DNA of 64,000 bases. Source: Nelumbo lutea (Eukaryota > Streptophyta > Magnoliopsida > Proteales > Nelumbonaceae). Position 1 is the first letter of the stretch, and each line of letters opens with the position of its first letter. Below, piece after piece: positions 9,795 through 22,200 of the stretch. The stretch is taken from positions 98,355,583 to 98,419,582 of the forward strand of contig JAKGHH010000003.1 in the NCBI GenBank assembly GCA_022828595.1, read 5' to 3'. A program made the position numbers and the translations under genes. A model generated the notes under the pieces. The model was not told the origin of the DNA, made no database searches, and worked only from the letters and a program-made list of their open reading frames with translations.

Positions 9795-12097
9795 CAAGGT
9801 TCAAAATTTCGTTACGTATTGGCCTGTATTCTTTTTTGTCGTGTGGAAAGCGTATCATGCCTGTATTGGTAATGTTTTGGTGAGTATCAGCCTGTTTTGG
9901 TGCTATAATGCAAATTTATTGTTATGGAAATTAAGAAAAACTTTATTCAAAGGAAGGCTTTTAAACCTATTTTAGAAGCCCTTTATTTTTCCAAACCCTC
10001 TAAAAACCTTCACACCATTCATAGAGATTGAAATATAGCCAAAATTTACTAAAACATCTATAAATTTGCAAGATCCAAGAAGTTTTTCAAGATTCTTAAA
10101 AATGAACGAAAACATGTATTTTTTTTTTACAATCAAAGCCAATGTTGTGTTTTTTTTTTTTTAGTTTGGATGCTTAGAATCATCTTTTTGTTTGTTGATA
10201 TGCTATTCTGGTGAAAAAAACCTCACTTATTTTGCTCCTATATGTAGATCTTTGTGAATATTTGAAGAAATTCCAGAATAGTAAATAAATCTGAAAGAAA
10301 TGAACATTTTAGGTTTTTCTTGTTATCCACCTCTAAAAATTGACTATGTTGTAGATCTATGGATAATCTACTTGAAATTTCTTGTAAATAATTGATTTTT
10401 TTAAAAAATTTTCAAATTTTGGAATAATATATAATGTATAGATGATTTCTTCAATTTTATGTGATCTAACCCTGTAGGTTGAATATGTTGTAGAGCTAAG
10501 ATTGACATCAATATATTGAAATATCATGTGAAAAAATTAATTTGTTTTTTCTTTAATTTTTAATTTTTAGATTATAAATATTTATTTATTTCTCTAATTT
10601 TTTGCTATGGTTTAAATTCTAATAATAAATATTTACAGTAAATATATGGATGATCTATTATGTCCATAAATCCATTCAATTTTTCTGTTACATATTTACA
10701 TTTTAAATTTTAGTTTAATTTTTATAATAAAACATGAAAATAATTATTTGAATAAAATAAATATTTAATTAGTTTTTGGAATGAAACATGCAAAATAAGT
10801 ATTTCATCTATTATGTCCATAAATCCATTCAATTTTTTCTGTTACATATTTACCTTTTTTTATTAATTTTAATTTATTTTTTAGAATAAAACATGAAAAA
10901 TAATTATTTGAATAAAAATAAATATTTATTTAATTTTTAGAATGAAACTTGCAAAATAAGTATTTCATCTATTATGCCCATAAATCCATTCAGTTTTTCT
11001 CTTACATATTTACTTTTTTTTAATTTTAATTTAATTTTTAGAATAAAACATGCAAAATAATTATTTGAATAAAAATAAATATTTATTTAATTTTTAGAAT
11101 GAAACATGCAAAATAAGTATTTCATCTACTATGTCCATAAATCCATTCAATTTTATTATTACATGTTTATTTTTTATTTTTAAAATAAAACATGCAAAAT
11201 AAGTATTAACTTTAGAATAAAAATAATAGATGTACATGAAGCCATTCAAGAAAATATTTGTTTAATTTTTAGAATAAAACATGCAAAATAATTATTTGAA
11301 TAAAAATAGATAATTATTTAAAAGATATGAAAAAAATGTTTGATTCAATAATTACAAATTTTACATCATTATTTGATTCAATAATTGTTAATTGTTTAAT
11401 TGGATTAGATAACACTAGGCAAAATGTTTAAAGCAATTAAAAAGAACTTTTAGTAATATTTAAAAATATTAAAAACTACAGAATAAAAGGCATTGATGTA
11501 TTTCACATGATAATCTATAATTTGAATGTGAATATAATTGTGGCCTAAAAAATATGAAAACAATTATAATTTTTTAATTGGATACTTGTGTTACATAATA
11601 ATTTAAAAAATATTTATTTTTTTTAAATTTCATAATAACAATTGAAAATTAGTTTACTAACATATTAACACTTAAAATTGGATAATTCATATAATAATTG
11701 AATTTTTATGTGATTCATGTAAAGTTGTAAAAATCATATTGGGATTCAAATATTGAATTTGTAAATTATAATAGATTTAAAATTTGAAGTTGGAACTTGG
11801 AAGATTGGAACTGAATCAAGTACTTTATTAGATAGTATGTCAATGTTCCTGTTTGTTGATTATAATATGTTTTTTCATAAAACCCATTAAAATATATGAT
11901 TTTTATGTATAAATAGCTTGTTTAAGTCTTATATTTAGTGATATTAATGTTTATTTATGATTTATTAGAGTATTTATAACATTTTCACATGTATCTTAAT
12001 TTTTCGCTTGTATTCATGTGTATCCAAAGCGTATCCTGATACATCTCTTAAATTTGCCTTTCTGATACGCATAGGATTTCCAATATTTTGAACCTTG
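9795..12097. mobile_element. Non-autonomous hAT-like element, family CAAGGTTCAAA, long copy (2.3 kb)
   Basis: The left end CAAGGTTCAAAATTTCG and the right end (reverse complement CAAGGTTCAAAATATTGG) form terminal inverted repeats. Flanking 8-mers ATATGGGG (9787-9794) and ATATGAGG (12098-12105) match at 7 of 8, as expected for a hAT target duplication, and CAAGG fits the hAT terminal pattern YARNG. The inside is very AT-rich, has no transposase frame, and carries about four diverged tandem units of roughly 155 bp near 10650-11160, each with CATCTATTATGTCCATAAAT or a variant. Both ends match, inverted, the element at 44588-45742. It interrupts copy B of a dispersed repeat. Confidence 0.8.
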
Positions 12098-12335
12098 ATA
12101 TGAGGTCAGTAAAATGTCTATCTTGTCACATTATATTGTGCTCAATATAATCCATTGTTAAATTATGGATGCTCAAATCATTTTTAAATGATGTAAAAGG
12201 ATATTTGTTATTAACTTAATATCAATCATTTACAATCTTGCAGCTTCTTTTTATGCCTGTGACCAAACCATATTAATTTTTCACATTTGATCACCTATCG
12301 GAGTTATTTCTAGGTTCGTAAGACTTTATTTTTGA
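12098..12335. repeat. Dispersed repeat, copy B (right part; left part is 9772-9794)
   Basis: Segments such as TTAAATTATGGATGCTCAAA, TGTGACCAAACCAT and TCACCTATCGGAG match copy A at 5758-6050 in the same order. Joining 9772-9794 to the sequence after 12105 restores the layout of copy A, which supports insertion of the 2.3-kb element with an 8-bp duplication. Confidence 0.6.
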
Positions 12336-13309
12336 CATTATACTTGTTAATTTTACCACTCTGCTCCATATAAGAATCTAGATGCATTCCACCATTTGTC
12401 CATTTTGTTCTAATTCTATGAATTCATCCTCATTCTCAATTAAAGTTCAAGGAAGAGTCACATTAAGTTACCCCTTGGTCTTTATTCCTAAGTGTTTTGC
12501 AGTACCATAGCTAAAAATTGAGATTTGAGTAAAAAATTGGCAAAATTAGTGGGCCAAGGCACCTTGCCCACTAGTTTATGGCGTCTGGAAGTATTCTTGA
12601 TTTGTAGTTTGTGACCTACTGTCCGGGTTTAGTGGGTCAGCGGTTCAACCGCCTCAGGTGGATCATTGACCAAATCAATGATTTTTAAAATAATGTCAGA
12701 TGTTAGGTTAATCTAGACCAAGATCATAATTGAGCCACTGGTTGAATGGTCCAACCGAGTGAGTGAACCACGAATTGAAAACACTGAATCCAGCAGAAAT
12801 AGTCTTATCCTACCAAAATCAAAGCTGTTTCTATTTGATGTGAGTGTCAGCCTATTTTAAAAGAGAGTATTTCCTCTTCTTTTTCATAAATGTGATGTAT
12901 TATGTGACTCCGGATCTCCTGTTCATGAGAATTCTGCCCATGACTACCTAAAATGCATCATCCCCATAAATTGGGAATATCTCCCTCTGCATAATACCGT
13001 ATTATGTGGGTAGAGGTAGGTAGAATTTGTGTATCCGGATATGTCCTCGTGTATCCGCCCGACACCTGATTTCTCCATCAACATTGCAATAGTAAAAGAC
13101 AATATTTTGGCGAAATAATACGAACCACCATACATATCTCTCCTTTTTCCTCCCTTACTTGCCATGAGATTTGACATCTAAATTTGTGATCCCTTCATTA
13201 GAGATGGCCCACCAAAATTTGTGAGACTTGTGGGGTATAGCATGATTGAGGCATCACATTTTCTGTCTCCAATTTTGGGGTATACCAAAATTGGATCATT
13301 TGGTTTCAG
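12336..13309. other. Intergenic, repeat remnants
   Basis: The part 12600-12790 contains GGTTCAACCG/GGTCCAACCG-type sequence related to the TIR element at 8215-8511. No protein-coding signal is convincing. Confidence 0.4.
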
Positions 13310-13960
13310 ATTTGCAGCATTACAACAAGCGCGGTCTTCCCTTCTTCATTGAAGACTGAGGAGAGATGCTTAGAGTGGCTGTTTGCTTGTTGATGACTCT
13401 GGCTGCCTCCGTCGTCTTATGGTGGTTTTATGCCAAGAATGTCCAGATCCCCATCAACCCAGTTGCTGATATTAGAAGGGTATCTCTCTCTGTCTTACTT
13501 TCAGTAGAAATAAAAACCTGCAAAATTAAGAAGGAATTATGTTGTTAACAGTATGTGATTTTAACTTTGATACATCAAATGTTATTGATCCTCATATATA
13601 TAAAATTATTTGATGTTATCTTAATGACTGAGTCTGAATAAAAATGTCTAATGTACGGGGCTACTGCCTACTACGGGTTTGGATGTTGTCCTGCACAGAG
13701 AGAGAGAGAGAGAGAGAGTCTGTTTTCAAGATTTGAAGAATGGAACAACCCAACTGTTGCACCAAGGCCAGATGGATGGAGCCTTAATTCATAGTGTGAT
13801 ATGTCTCTCTGAGTTTTGGTGGCTTCATAGTCTCTGATCTCCGCTGGAATACTGGTCATTACTATATAAGGCAAGCCTATTGATGAGGTTGACCGGAAAC
13901 TCTGCCAACATGTGATACGTGTTCAAGACCAAGTCATGGAGGTACTAAGATGCACAAACA
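13310..13960 (+). pseudogene. Exon-like fragments of an unrecognised membrane-anchored protein
   Basis: A frame around 13321-13479 reads YNKRGLPFFIED, stop, then GEMLRVAVCLLMTLAAS and WWFYAKNV, ending at a plausible donor (AGG/GTATCTCTC). The hydrophobic run looks like a signal anchor. Further coding-looking pieces follow at about 13719-13785 (RFEEWNNPTVAPRPDGWSLN) and 13873-13940 (KPIDEVDRKLCQHVIRVQDQ, ending before GTACTAAG). Exon-like composition and donor sites suggest a decayed or incompletely preserved gene. I do not recognise the family. If the TGA at 13363 is real, the first piece is either broken or begins at the ATG at 13366. Confidence 0.3.
13697..13718. repeat. AG microsatellite
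   Basis: About 11 AG units, lying between exon-like fragments. Confidence 0.9.
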
Positions 13961-14017
13961 ACTGATTAACAAGTAATAACTACCGATTATACATTGGGCA
14001 CTGAGCGCCTCTTTTAG

Positions 14018-14786
14018 AGGGCTAAAGCTTTGGTTGAATTGTTAAACTGCTTTAGAAAAAAAAAAAAAAGCTGATAAAAGAAGCTCCAACGAAAAGCCAT
14101 GGCTTTGGCCGAGCAATAACAAATTTGGGCTTTCCATATTTTTCACCAACTATTGCTTATACCTGGCTCCGTGTAGTCCACCTTATCACACTTGGAATCT
14201 GCTGCTCACCACTGTTAGCGAGATTATGTAATCATGAATGAGTATATCAGTGTTCCATGGATATAAGAGTGGGTTCTATGTATATGGAATGATTGGTTAT
14301 GTAGCCATCTACACACGAGATCAGATTTGATCATTGCGGAATTATTCTCGGTCATTTGCAGCCGTGCATTAGGAACATCTTCATATTTATATGTTTTTAT
14401 TCATATGGAGATATTTCTGATGCACGGCTGCAAGGGAGGACCAAATCCAATTTCCTTATACACAGTGGTTAAAGCAGCAGATCCATAGCCACCTTGAAAA
14501 GCCAAAAATTGCCCTTGTGAATGCCTTTCCTACTCACTCTCTACCTGTCACGAATTGCATTCATACATCTCTTAATTTACAATAGAGATGTGTGACTCCA
14601 ATTTACGGGTGGAGAATTGATAGAAAAAGCGAGTAGGAAATTCCGAGTGTCCCAAAAGGGCAATGACCTGTTTGGATTTTGAAAGGGCTAAGCCTTGGTT
14701 GAATTGCTTTCACAGTTTCAGAGCTGCTATGCAGAAGTCAGCACTCAAGAGAGCTTTAATGGAAAGCTAATTTTCTAAACATTGTT
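14018..14786. repeat. Intergenic; diverged repeat pair
   Basis: GGGCTAAAGCTTTGGTTGAA (about 14020) and GGGCTAAGCCTTGGTTGAAT (about 14687), each followed by a loosely similar stretch with AGCT-rich fold-back character, look like two old copies of one MITE family. No gene is seen. Confidence 0.4.
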
Positions 14787-15180
14787 TAGGGGTGTTCATT
14801 TAGTCGGTTCGGAAATAAAACCTGACCAACGTTTTGGTTAGGTCATTTTCATGAACCGAACTAAATTAGACTTGAAAATTTGATTATTTTGGTTAGTTAA
14901 AATATAAAATGTATTTTATATTAATGTTAATATTAATAGGAGTATTTATAATTAAAAATTAAAATATAAATATATGTATTTATTTTGATTAATTCAGTTT
15001 TCGATTTGATTTAGTTGAATTTCTTTTCACAAACCGAACTAAACACTAAAAAACGAATTTTTTAAAATTTTAAAATCAAACTGAACCACAAACTAAAATA
15101 ACGAAACCCAATCGATTTATTTGAATCAATTCGATTTCGATTTGGTTTTTGATTTGATAACCGAATTTGAACACCTGGTA
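14787..15180. repeat. TIR element (AGGGGTGTTCA termini), MITE-like
   Basis: The left end TAGGGGTGTTCATTTAGTCG and the right end (reverse complement TACCAGGTGTTCAAATTCGG) form an imperfect inverted repeat. The inside is rich in AACCGAA/TTCGGTT. It resembles plant hAT-derived MITEs with TAGGGGTGT ends, but no target duplication is visible, so class assignment is tentative. Confidence 0.55.
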
Positions 15181-15439
15181 CGGAAAGCCGTCCCAAATGG
15201 TCTGGGTTAGGACTTGGGATTGGAAGCCTCAGGCAAAGCACGGGACACGGCCGATGGCATTTCTTTGTGACATTAGTATGGAATATTGGTATATCTTATA
15301 TGCGTAACATGGTCTCAATTCGAACCAATCCGGTCTAACCCGGGTGGATGGGTTGACCAATAAGTACGCCGTGATTACGTATTACGTAACGTAATAAATT
15401 CAGAATTGAAAGCCCATAAGAATAATTTTCAGATAACCA

Positions 15440-16277
15440 ACGGCCTCGTGTAATTCACGGGCCCCGCCAGCTGCCACGAGGAACACGAAGAAATCTTTGT
15501 TTTCTCCTCCGTCGAAGCCTTGCTTTGCTTTGCGTTGTTTCTACGGTTTCTTCTTTCTCCCGCCTTTTCTGAGCGTTGGTAGTGAGTTTTTTTTTTCTGA
15601 GAGTTGTCAGTGAGTGCTCTTCTATGGCGGATTCTAGGGTTCTGTTCTTCGACGTTCTTCGGTCAAATGGTTCTTTAATTGGAGAATGGAAACACACGAA
15701 ATTTAAATTGACGTTGGATCTGTTTGGTAGGAAGTTGCAGTAGTTGTTGTTGATGATGTGATTCTTTGCCTGTTCTCTCCATACTGAAAGGTTAGTTTTT
15801 TCTTTCTTTAATTTAATTTTCTTATGTAAATCTATCTTTCCTTTCACTCTTCTGTCATCCATACCTACTTCTTAGCTTGAGTTTCAATTCAGACCCTGGC
15901 GTCGTGATTGATTGGCGAAGAACTAAAATATACCAAGAAAAATGTCCGTATTGTCTATTGAGTTTGGTGAGTTGGTTTGGATTTCCAAACTTATGTTTTA
16001 TATCTAGATGTTGAACACAACAGAAATGATGATTCAATTAATTTGTAATGTAAGCAGATGTTATGTAGTTCTCCAAATTTATTGTAGTTTATGCTTTTGC
16101 TTAATCTTGAGGATTCTAATTGGAGTCGGCAGCTGTTGGAGTTTGGTTCTTACGAGTAGTAGTGAAAAGACCACTGGTAATGCATAGGTGATGATAGTTT
16201 TACTGTTTTAGTAGTGGAGAGCCCCCGTAAGGTATAGTTCCTTGTGATCGGAATTGTATAAGGTGTTATTTGTTTTA
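15440..16277 (+). promoter_or_regulatory. O-fucosyltransferase gene 5' region, probable 5' UTR with upstream ORF
   Basis: The stretch 15440-15800 is pyrimidine-rich and less AT-biased than its surroundings, as expected of a 5' UTR. An upstream ORF starts ATGGCGGATTCTAGG at 15624 and stops with TAG at 15741-15743 (39 aa). Possible 5' UTR intron borders include TTTTAG at about 16206-16211. The transcription start is unknown; an in-frame TGA at 16245 rules out extending the main frame upstream of it. Confidence 0.4.
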
Positions 16278-19200
16278 ATGGGAAAGAAAGGGTCTCCACG
16301 AAGCCCACGTCCTCCATCTATGCATGTAAAGCCATCTTTTGGGATGAAAAACCACCAGGATAAGTGCTTGGAAAATCTACTGGGCAGTGATCCTTCTTTT
16401 GGGAGGAGAGCATCAGGGGGAGACCACTCATGGAACAAGGATATGCTGCTTAATGGGTTGAAGGATGATGATAAAAGAATTGGTGGTTCTGTGGGCACAT
16501 TTAGTGGAAAAAGGCAGATGTGGCTTGGTAAGCATTTGAGGCTGATGGTGTTTGCCTTTGGGTTGATGGGTTCCCTTTTCTTGCTCGATTCCCTTATGTT
16601 CTCCATTATTCATTCCATAAATCTCAAGAACAGTTCTCACCAGAGAGAACCAAATGGGTTGAAGGTATGGCTTTGCATTTTATTGCATTAGATTACTTGG
16701 AGAACCAATTTCTATCCAATGCGGAATCGACTGTCCAATGACCCTGTCTTGGCAAAGTTTTATCAGAGGAGTTAGTTTTGGATTTTAATTTCATTGGAAT
16801 TTGATATTGCTTTCAAAATTGCAGCTACAACAATATAGGTTGTCCTGCCCATCTTCCTATGATTGCTATTTTATCTTATCGTCTTGTTCTCATTTCTTTT
16901 ACATTGGTAGTTATTATGAATTTCCATTCATTCGGATTTCCTCCATATAGTCCTGCATATAAGTCAATTCTACTTACCAAAATTTAGAACTCAATTTCAG
17001 CGGTACCAAAATTTCTTTTTTTTTTCTTTTTTTAAATTGTTTTGGTTTTTTCTTGGATATACTGGCCACTCGACCCCTTCTGCTGCTGTAAAGTCTCACA
17101 ATCTAGATCACACTAACAGATTTTTGCTACATGTCTACATCTTCAAATTTTATCACTAGCTTTCGTTAGGATTGCATTCAGTAAATTAGCATATATGACC
17201 AAAGAAGTATATTAGTTGTCAATCATTTTTCAAAATATAGGAGAACTACTTACTGTTTTACAGGGGTTGAGGCTGAGTAGACCTCTCAATTTTAGTAATA
17301 TGGTGGTGAAAGGGGATTCTCAGGTAGTTGTGGAAGTTAAACAGCAACTGGAAAGGAAATGGAAACTAGATTCAGATGAGTTCAAAATTCAGACGACAGT
17401 TTGGCTAACATAATGGCTAAGGGGTGGATAGGGATCATCTATTCTAGGGGTTTATCTTGTAATGATTATTGGTAACTGAGAAAAAAAGGGGGGTTAGGTG
17501 GCAGATGCTAGCCTAACAAAAAAGTGGACGCTTTCACTGTGATGTACATATATCATTATTTATTTCATAACTAATTAATCTTGACAATTAACAATAAAAA
17601 AAGATTTGTGAAAAGTTTCCCCTTTTTTTTTTCCCGTCTTGGGCTACTTAAATTTTAACTAGTTATTTGACTGTTCAATATTCAGATTGGCTCTTTTAAA
17701 TACTACATAATTAAATATAGTTATACAATGAAGAGATGTGTTTGAATTAATTGGACAAATATGCCACCAACCACTGTAGAGTCAACTAGTCCATGAATAG
17801 GCATTTTGGACTGGATTGCCTGGTCGTCACTTAGGTGAAAAAAAGGACATACATGCATACGTACCTGTATGTACATGCATACCTGTATGTACATATCTTA
17901 TAATGTATGTAGGTAGCGATGTCAACGGTCGGGTTCGGCACGGGTTTGCCTCAACCCTAACCCAGCCCGACTTAAAAAATGCACAATTCTCAAACCCGAC
18001 CCAACCCTATAGGGTCTAACCCAATACGAACCCGACCAGACCTGTAACATTTCAATTGTATGCTTTAAACACGCTTTGAAGACATAAAATCCATTAATTC
18101 ATGTTAGGAAATTGTTTTATAGATTCTAAGGTGTCACTTTTCCCATTTAAAAAATGAAGAAAACCAAAATCAAAATGTAAAAAAATCTTAACCTTGAAGG
18201 CTATAGAGTTAGAAGTCAAAAATTAAAAGAATACTTTGTATATATGCATGGTGTCATGACCCATCGGGGCAAGTCAGCCAAAACCTGAACCCAACCCGGG
18301 TTGAAGAAGCTAAACCCTAACCCGGCCCTAAATCGAATGTACTTGACCCTAACCCGACCCTATAGGGTCAAGTTAAGCTGGGTTTACCATTTAACCTGAC
18401 CCATTGACATCCCTATATGTAGGCATGCATAACTACCAAAGGCTTCATGTTAATTATAAGCCATTAAACCAAAACGTGATGAAACTACTGCTTGCAGTTG
18501 ATCTTAGAAATAATGACAAGATTTTCAAATAACCTCTGTGGTTTAAAGGAAAATACAGATAGAAAAGGATTAAGGTCACTAACTTTATCTCTATGTAATA
18601 ATAAAAATAGCTCTATATAAAATTCTTTTGATAAAAAATGGGATACAGTTAGTTATTTGCTTCAACTAAGATGTTTATATCTATACTTTCTGCCTAGTTG
18701 GTCACCAAAGCAATGGAACTCCAAAACATATAAGTGGTTGCCCAGTCAATGCCTAGGTGATGCTTCACCTAGGCATTAGGAACAATAAAATAATTATTGA
18801 ACTATTTTTTCCCTCTAATTTTTCTTCAGTAATTCATGGAAAAGTGAGGTGAGAGGATTTCTATTGAACAAAACAATACATGGCTTCCAACTTAGCGAGA
18901 AAAACAGCAATTTAATATTAGATTTGTGGACGAAACCTTAGAAATGGTTCCCATCCATTATAAATCAAACAATGAGGCTTAAATAATAACATTATCTCTT
19001 AAATGTAATCTTTGTTTTTCTTGAAAATAAGCTCATGATTATCAATGTAAGAAATCATGAATTTTATATTTTTATGTCCTGTGATTGCTTAAACCATCTC
19101 ATTACCTCAATCAACATATTTTTCATCTATCTTTTTTTCCCCTTTAGATCCTTGTACTTTAACAAAATTACCACCTACTAATGTCATATCCATTTTCCCT

Positions 19201-22200
19201 TACTGGACTTGCCATCTCAACATCCTTATTTGGTTATATTCATTTGATTACATCTTGTTTCATGATTATTTAAAATTCGGTCTATAAAATATGGTTGTGC
19301 ATGTTTATGTTTAATTTGGTCTATACTGTCTGTAGCGCCTATACATTCTTTAGTCATTAACATGGACTATCTACTGTATTATAAGTTTGCACTATAGTTC
19401 ATCTTATTATGCTAGGAGTTGGGGAATGCTCACAACCACTGTATAATTACTTGGACTTTTGTTTTTTGCATGTATTCTTGAAGGATGTGCAGATGGATTA
19501 TGCCCATGAAAAAAAGGGACCAACAATTATGTATGGTCGGCTTCTAAATCTGGCTTATAGTGCTCTTGCAGAGGTTTGCCATACAAAAATCATATAATGA
19601 ATCTCCTTCATGTGCAATCTGTTTAAGCTTGTTTAAATACATAATTGTTTAGTATGATATTTGCTACCTTTTCTCCTTTTCTCCCCTGTTGTTATTTTTA
19701 TGTGAACAGTTTTAAGTTAATAATTGATGTGTTAGTGGTTATGGGTTTTGAAAGAGGTTTCTTTTGTTAATTATTAATTCAGTATCTGTTGCTTTGATTA
19801 TGCAACAGAAAGAATTCAGAGGTGACTCAGCAAAACTCTGGGAGGAGCCACATAAACAGGCATCTCAATGGAAACCTTGTGCTGATAAAACTGGTCCATT
19901 ATACCAAGGTATTCTTGTTGGTTTTGTTGGACTTTGCTGAATACAGTCAATAAGACCATAACATTGAGGTATTCGTGTCAGTTTGTTTGACTTCTCTTAG
20001 TATTAATAATTATTAGCTACTTGATAAAACATGATATTGTGACCCAATTTGTAATTATCTTGTTGATTTATTTAGTCTTTGATAACTTCTCTCTCTCTCT
20101 CTCTTGATTGTTTATGGTAAATTCCAGTTTTGTGTTGATTAGTTCTAAGTTCTAGCTTGTTCTGTTTTTGGTGCAGGAAAGCTCACAAAAAGCAGTGGCT
20201 TTATATTGGTTAGTGCAAATGGCGGTCTCAATCAACAACGAGTTGCTGTGAGGCCCTAAATTCTTTAATGACCTTTATATCATTGTTGGGTAATAGAAAA
20301 CTTTTTATTATTCTTCTTTTTTGGTTGGTAAGATTAGAGATAAATGCTAGCTTTGACAAGATTTTGCTTAGATGATATACTGTCCATTTCCTTTTTACCT
20401 GTTTTTTTTTTTTTTTTTGTTTTTTTCTCATTGAGATCAAGTAGTGAAGCTTATCTTCTCGTAGTTTATTGCCTTAATGCAACAGCTGCCAGTTTATAAT
20501 AAGCTAAAAATTGTTAGCCATCTCATCCAATATATGCTAACAAGGTGATTAAATGATTTTAATAGTGTTGAACTTTGACGGGTATCTAAGATATCAAGTA
20601 CCTGTAGATAGCATTAGAAAAAGAAGCTTGGAAAGTTTATTATGGAGATGTAAGTCATATTTATCTCCATCTCGAGCTCAAAAGTTTGTCACATTATTTA
20701 TTATTGCTAAAAAGTTTTTACATTGATCGTAGGGATTTTTATTTTAGAAAAGTTTATCCAAAGAATTGATCTGTTAAAAATGTCCTAAGAGTTTATGCTT
20801 TGGAATCTTTATCCATTTGGATATGATATTGAACACCATTAGATTGGACAATAGGACTATATATAAGGCCTATAATATAATTATAAAAGAGCATTATGAA
20901 CAAATTGCATTTGACCTTTTTAGTTCTTTTGAGAACTTTTAGTAATCTTGAATTATAGCTTTGTTTGATAAGGATAAGAATAATGATATTTTATTGTTAT
21001 AATGCTTGGATTTTATCGTTGTAGAAGGTTTTCCATTTGTTTTTCTCCAAGAAACACTGGTTTAAACAGTGACATGGAGTGGTTTTTAAATCATTTTATA
21101 GCTACATGGATAACGGTGAATTTTCTGCTGAATTACTTTTCTGGTAAAAGGGAAGGTGTTTGTTCTATAGACTCTAGCAAGGAACACTGGCTAGCCTAGT
21201 AGTAAGTCATTGTTAGTAGAATCCAAGACCTAGGATTTCCTGCCTTCATCAGTCATAACTACTTAGAAGTTAGAACTGACATTGAACCCCCTCCTATGCC
21301 CTTGCAAAGAAGGGTATTAAGGAATAGAGGGAAATATTAGGGTTGAATTAAGGGAAATATTAGAACTTGTTTTGGAGGAAGCATCTAATATGTATCTGTT
21401 GACTCTATAAGCTATTCAGTTTTATCTCTCATTAAATGAACATACTTATCTGGTGAATTATCCATGCTTGCAGATTTGCAATGCGGTTGCTGTAGCATCA
21501 TTACTTAATGCAACTTTAGTTCTTCCCAAGTTTCTTTACAGCAATGTGTGGAATGATCCAAGGTCTGAAACTAAATTTGGTATCACATTCAGTGTATTAG
21601 TTTGATCTCTATATGTTATGGTGTTTAAATAATAATGCTATTGTTATTGGCTTGACATAGCTAAAGACAGCCATTGATTATGAACACTGCACCCACCAGG
21701 TTTTCTTCATTTTTTTGAGTACAGCAATTTTCATGTGATTGACATCCCCACAAGTTCTGTTCAATGTGATAAATTCTGGGTGGTCCTATTTGCAAATCTA
21801 CTTTTTGTCATTGTCATTTCCCTTTTGAACATTCCTTCAAGTTAATCAAGTCAATGTTATCATGACAATATGAAGGGAGGAACAGAAATAGCAAAAAGTG
21901 GAGAGGCAATAACATTCCCTAAATTTTAAATGGAGGATTTCCCTTCCATCTATGTACCAAACTATTGCACTTCATGTATTGATTTTATAATTCTAGAAAA
22001 GTGTGGGCTTTCTTTGGATCCCAGTTTGGTGTAATATGGTTATCTTCCATTTCTCTTTCATTTTTGTCACACCTCTGGCAAAATGCAACTCATATTTGTA
22101 TTGTATTTTCACCATCCATATTAGATTTCTCTTACTCTTCCATAGCCAATTCATGTTTGGTTCTTTTTTTTTTTCTTTGTTAGGAAACAGTAATTTTCAT

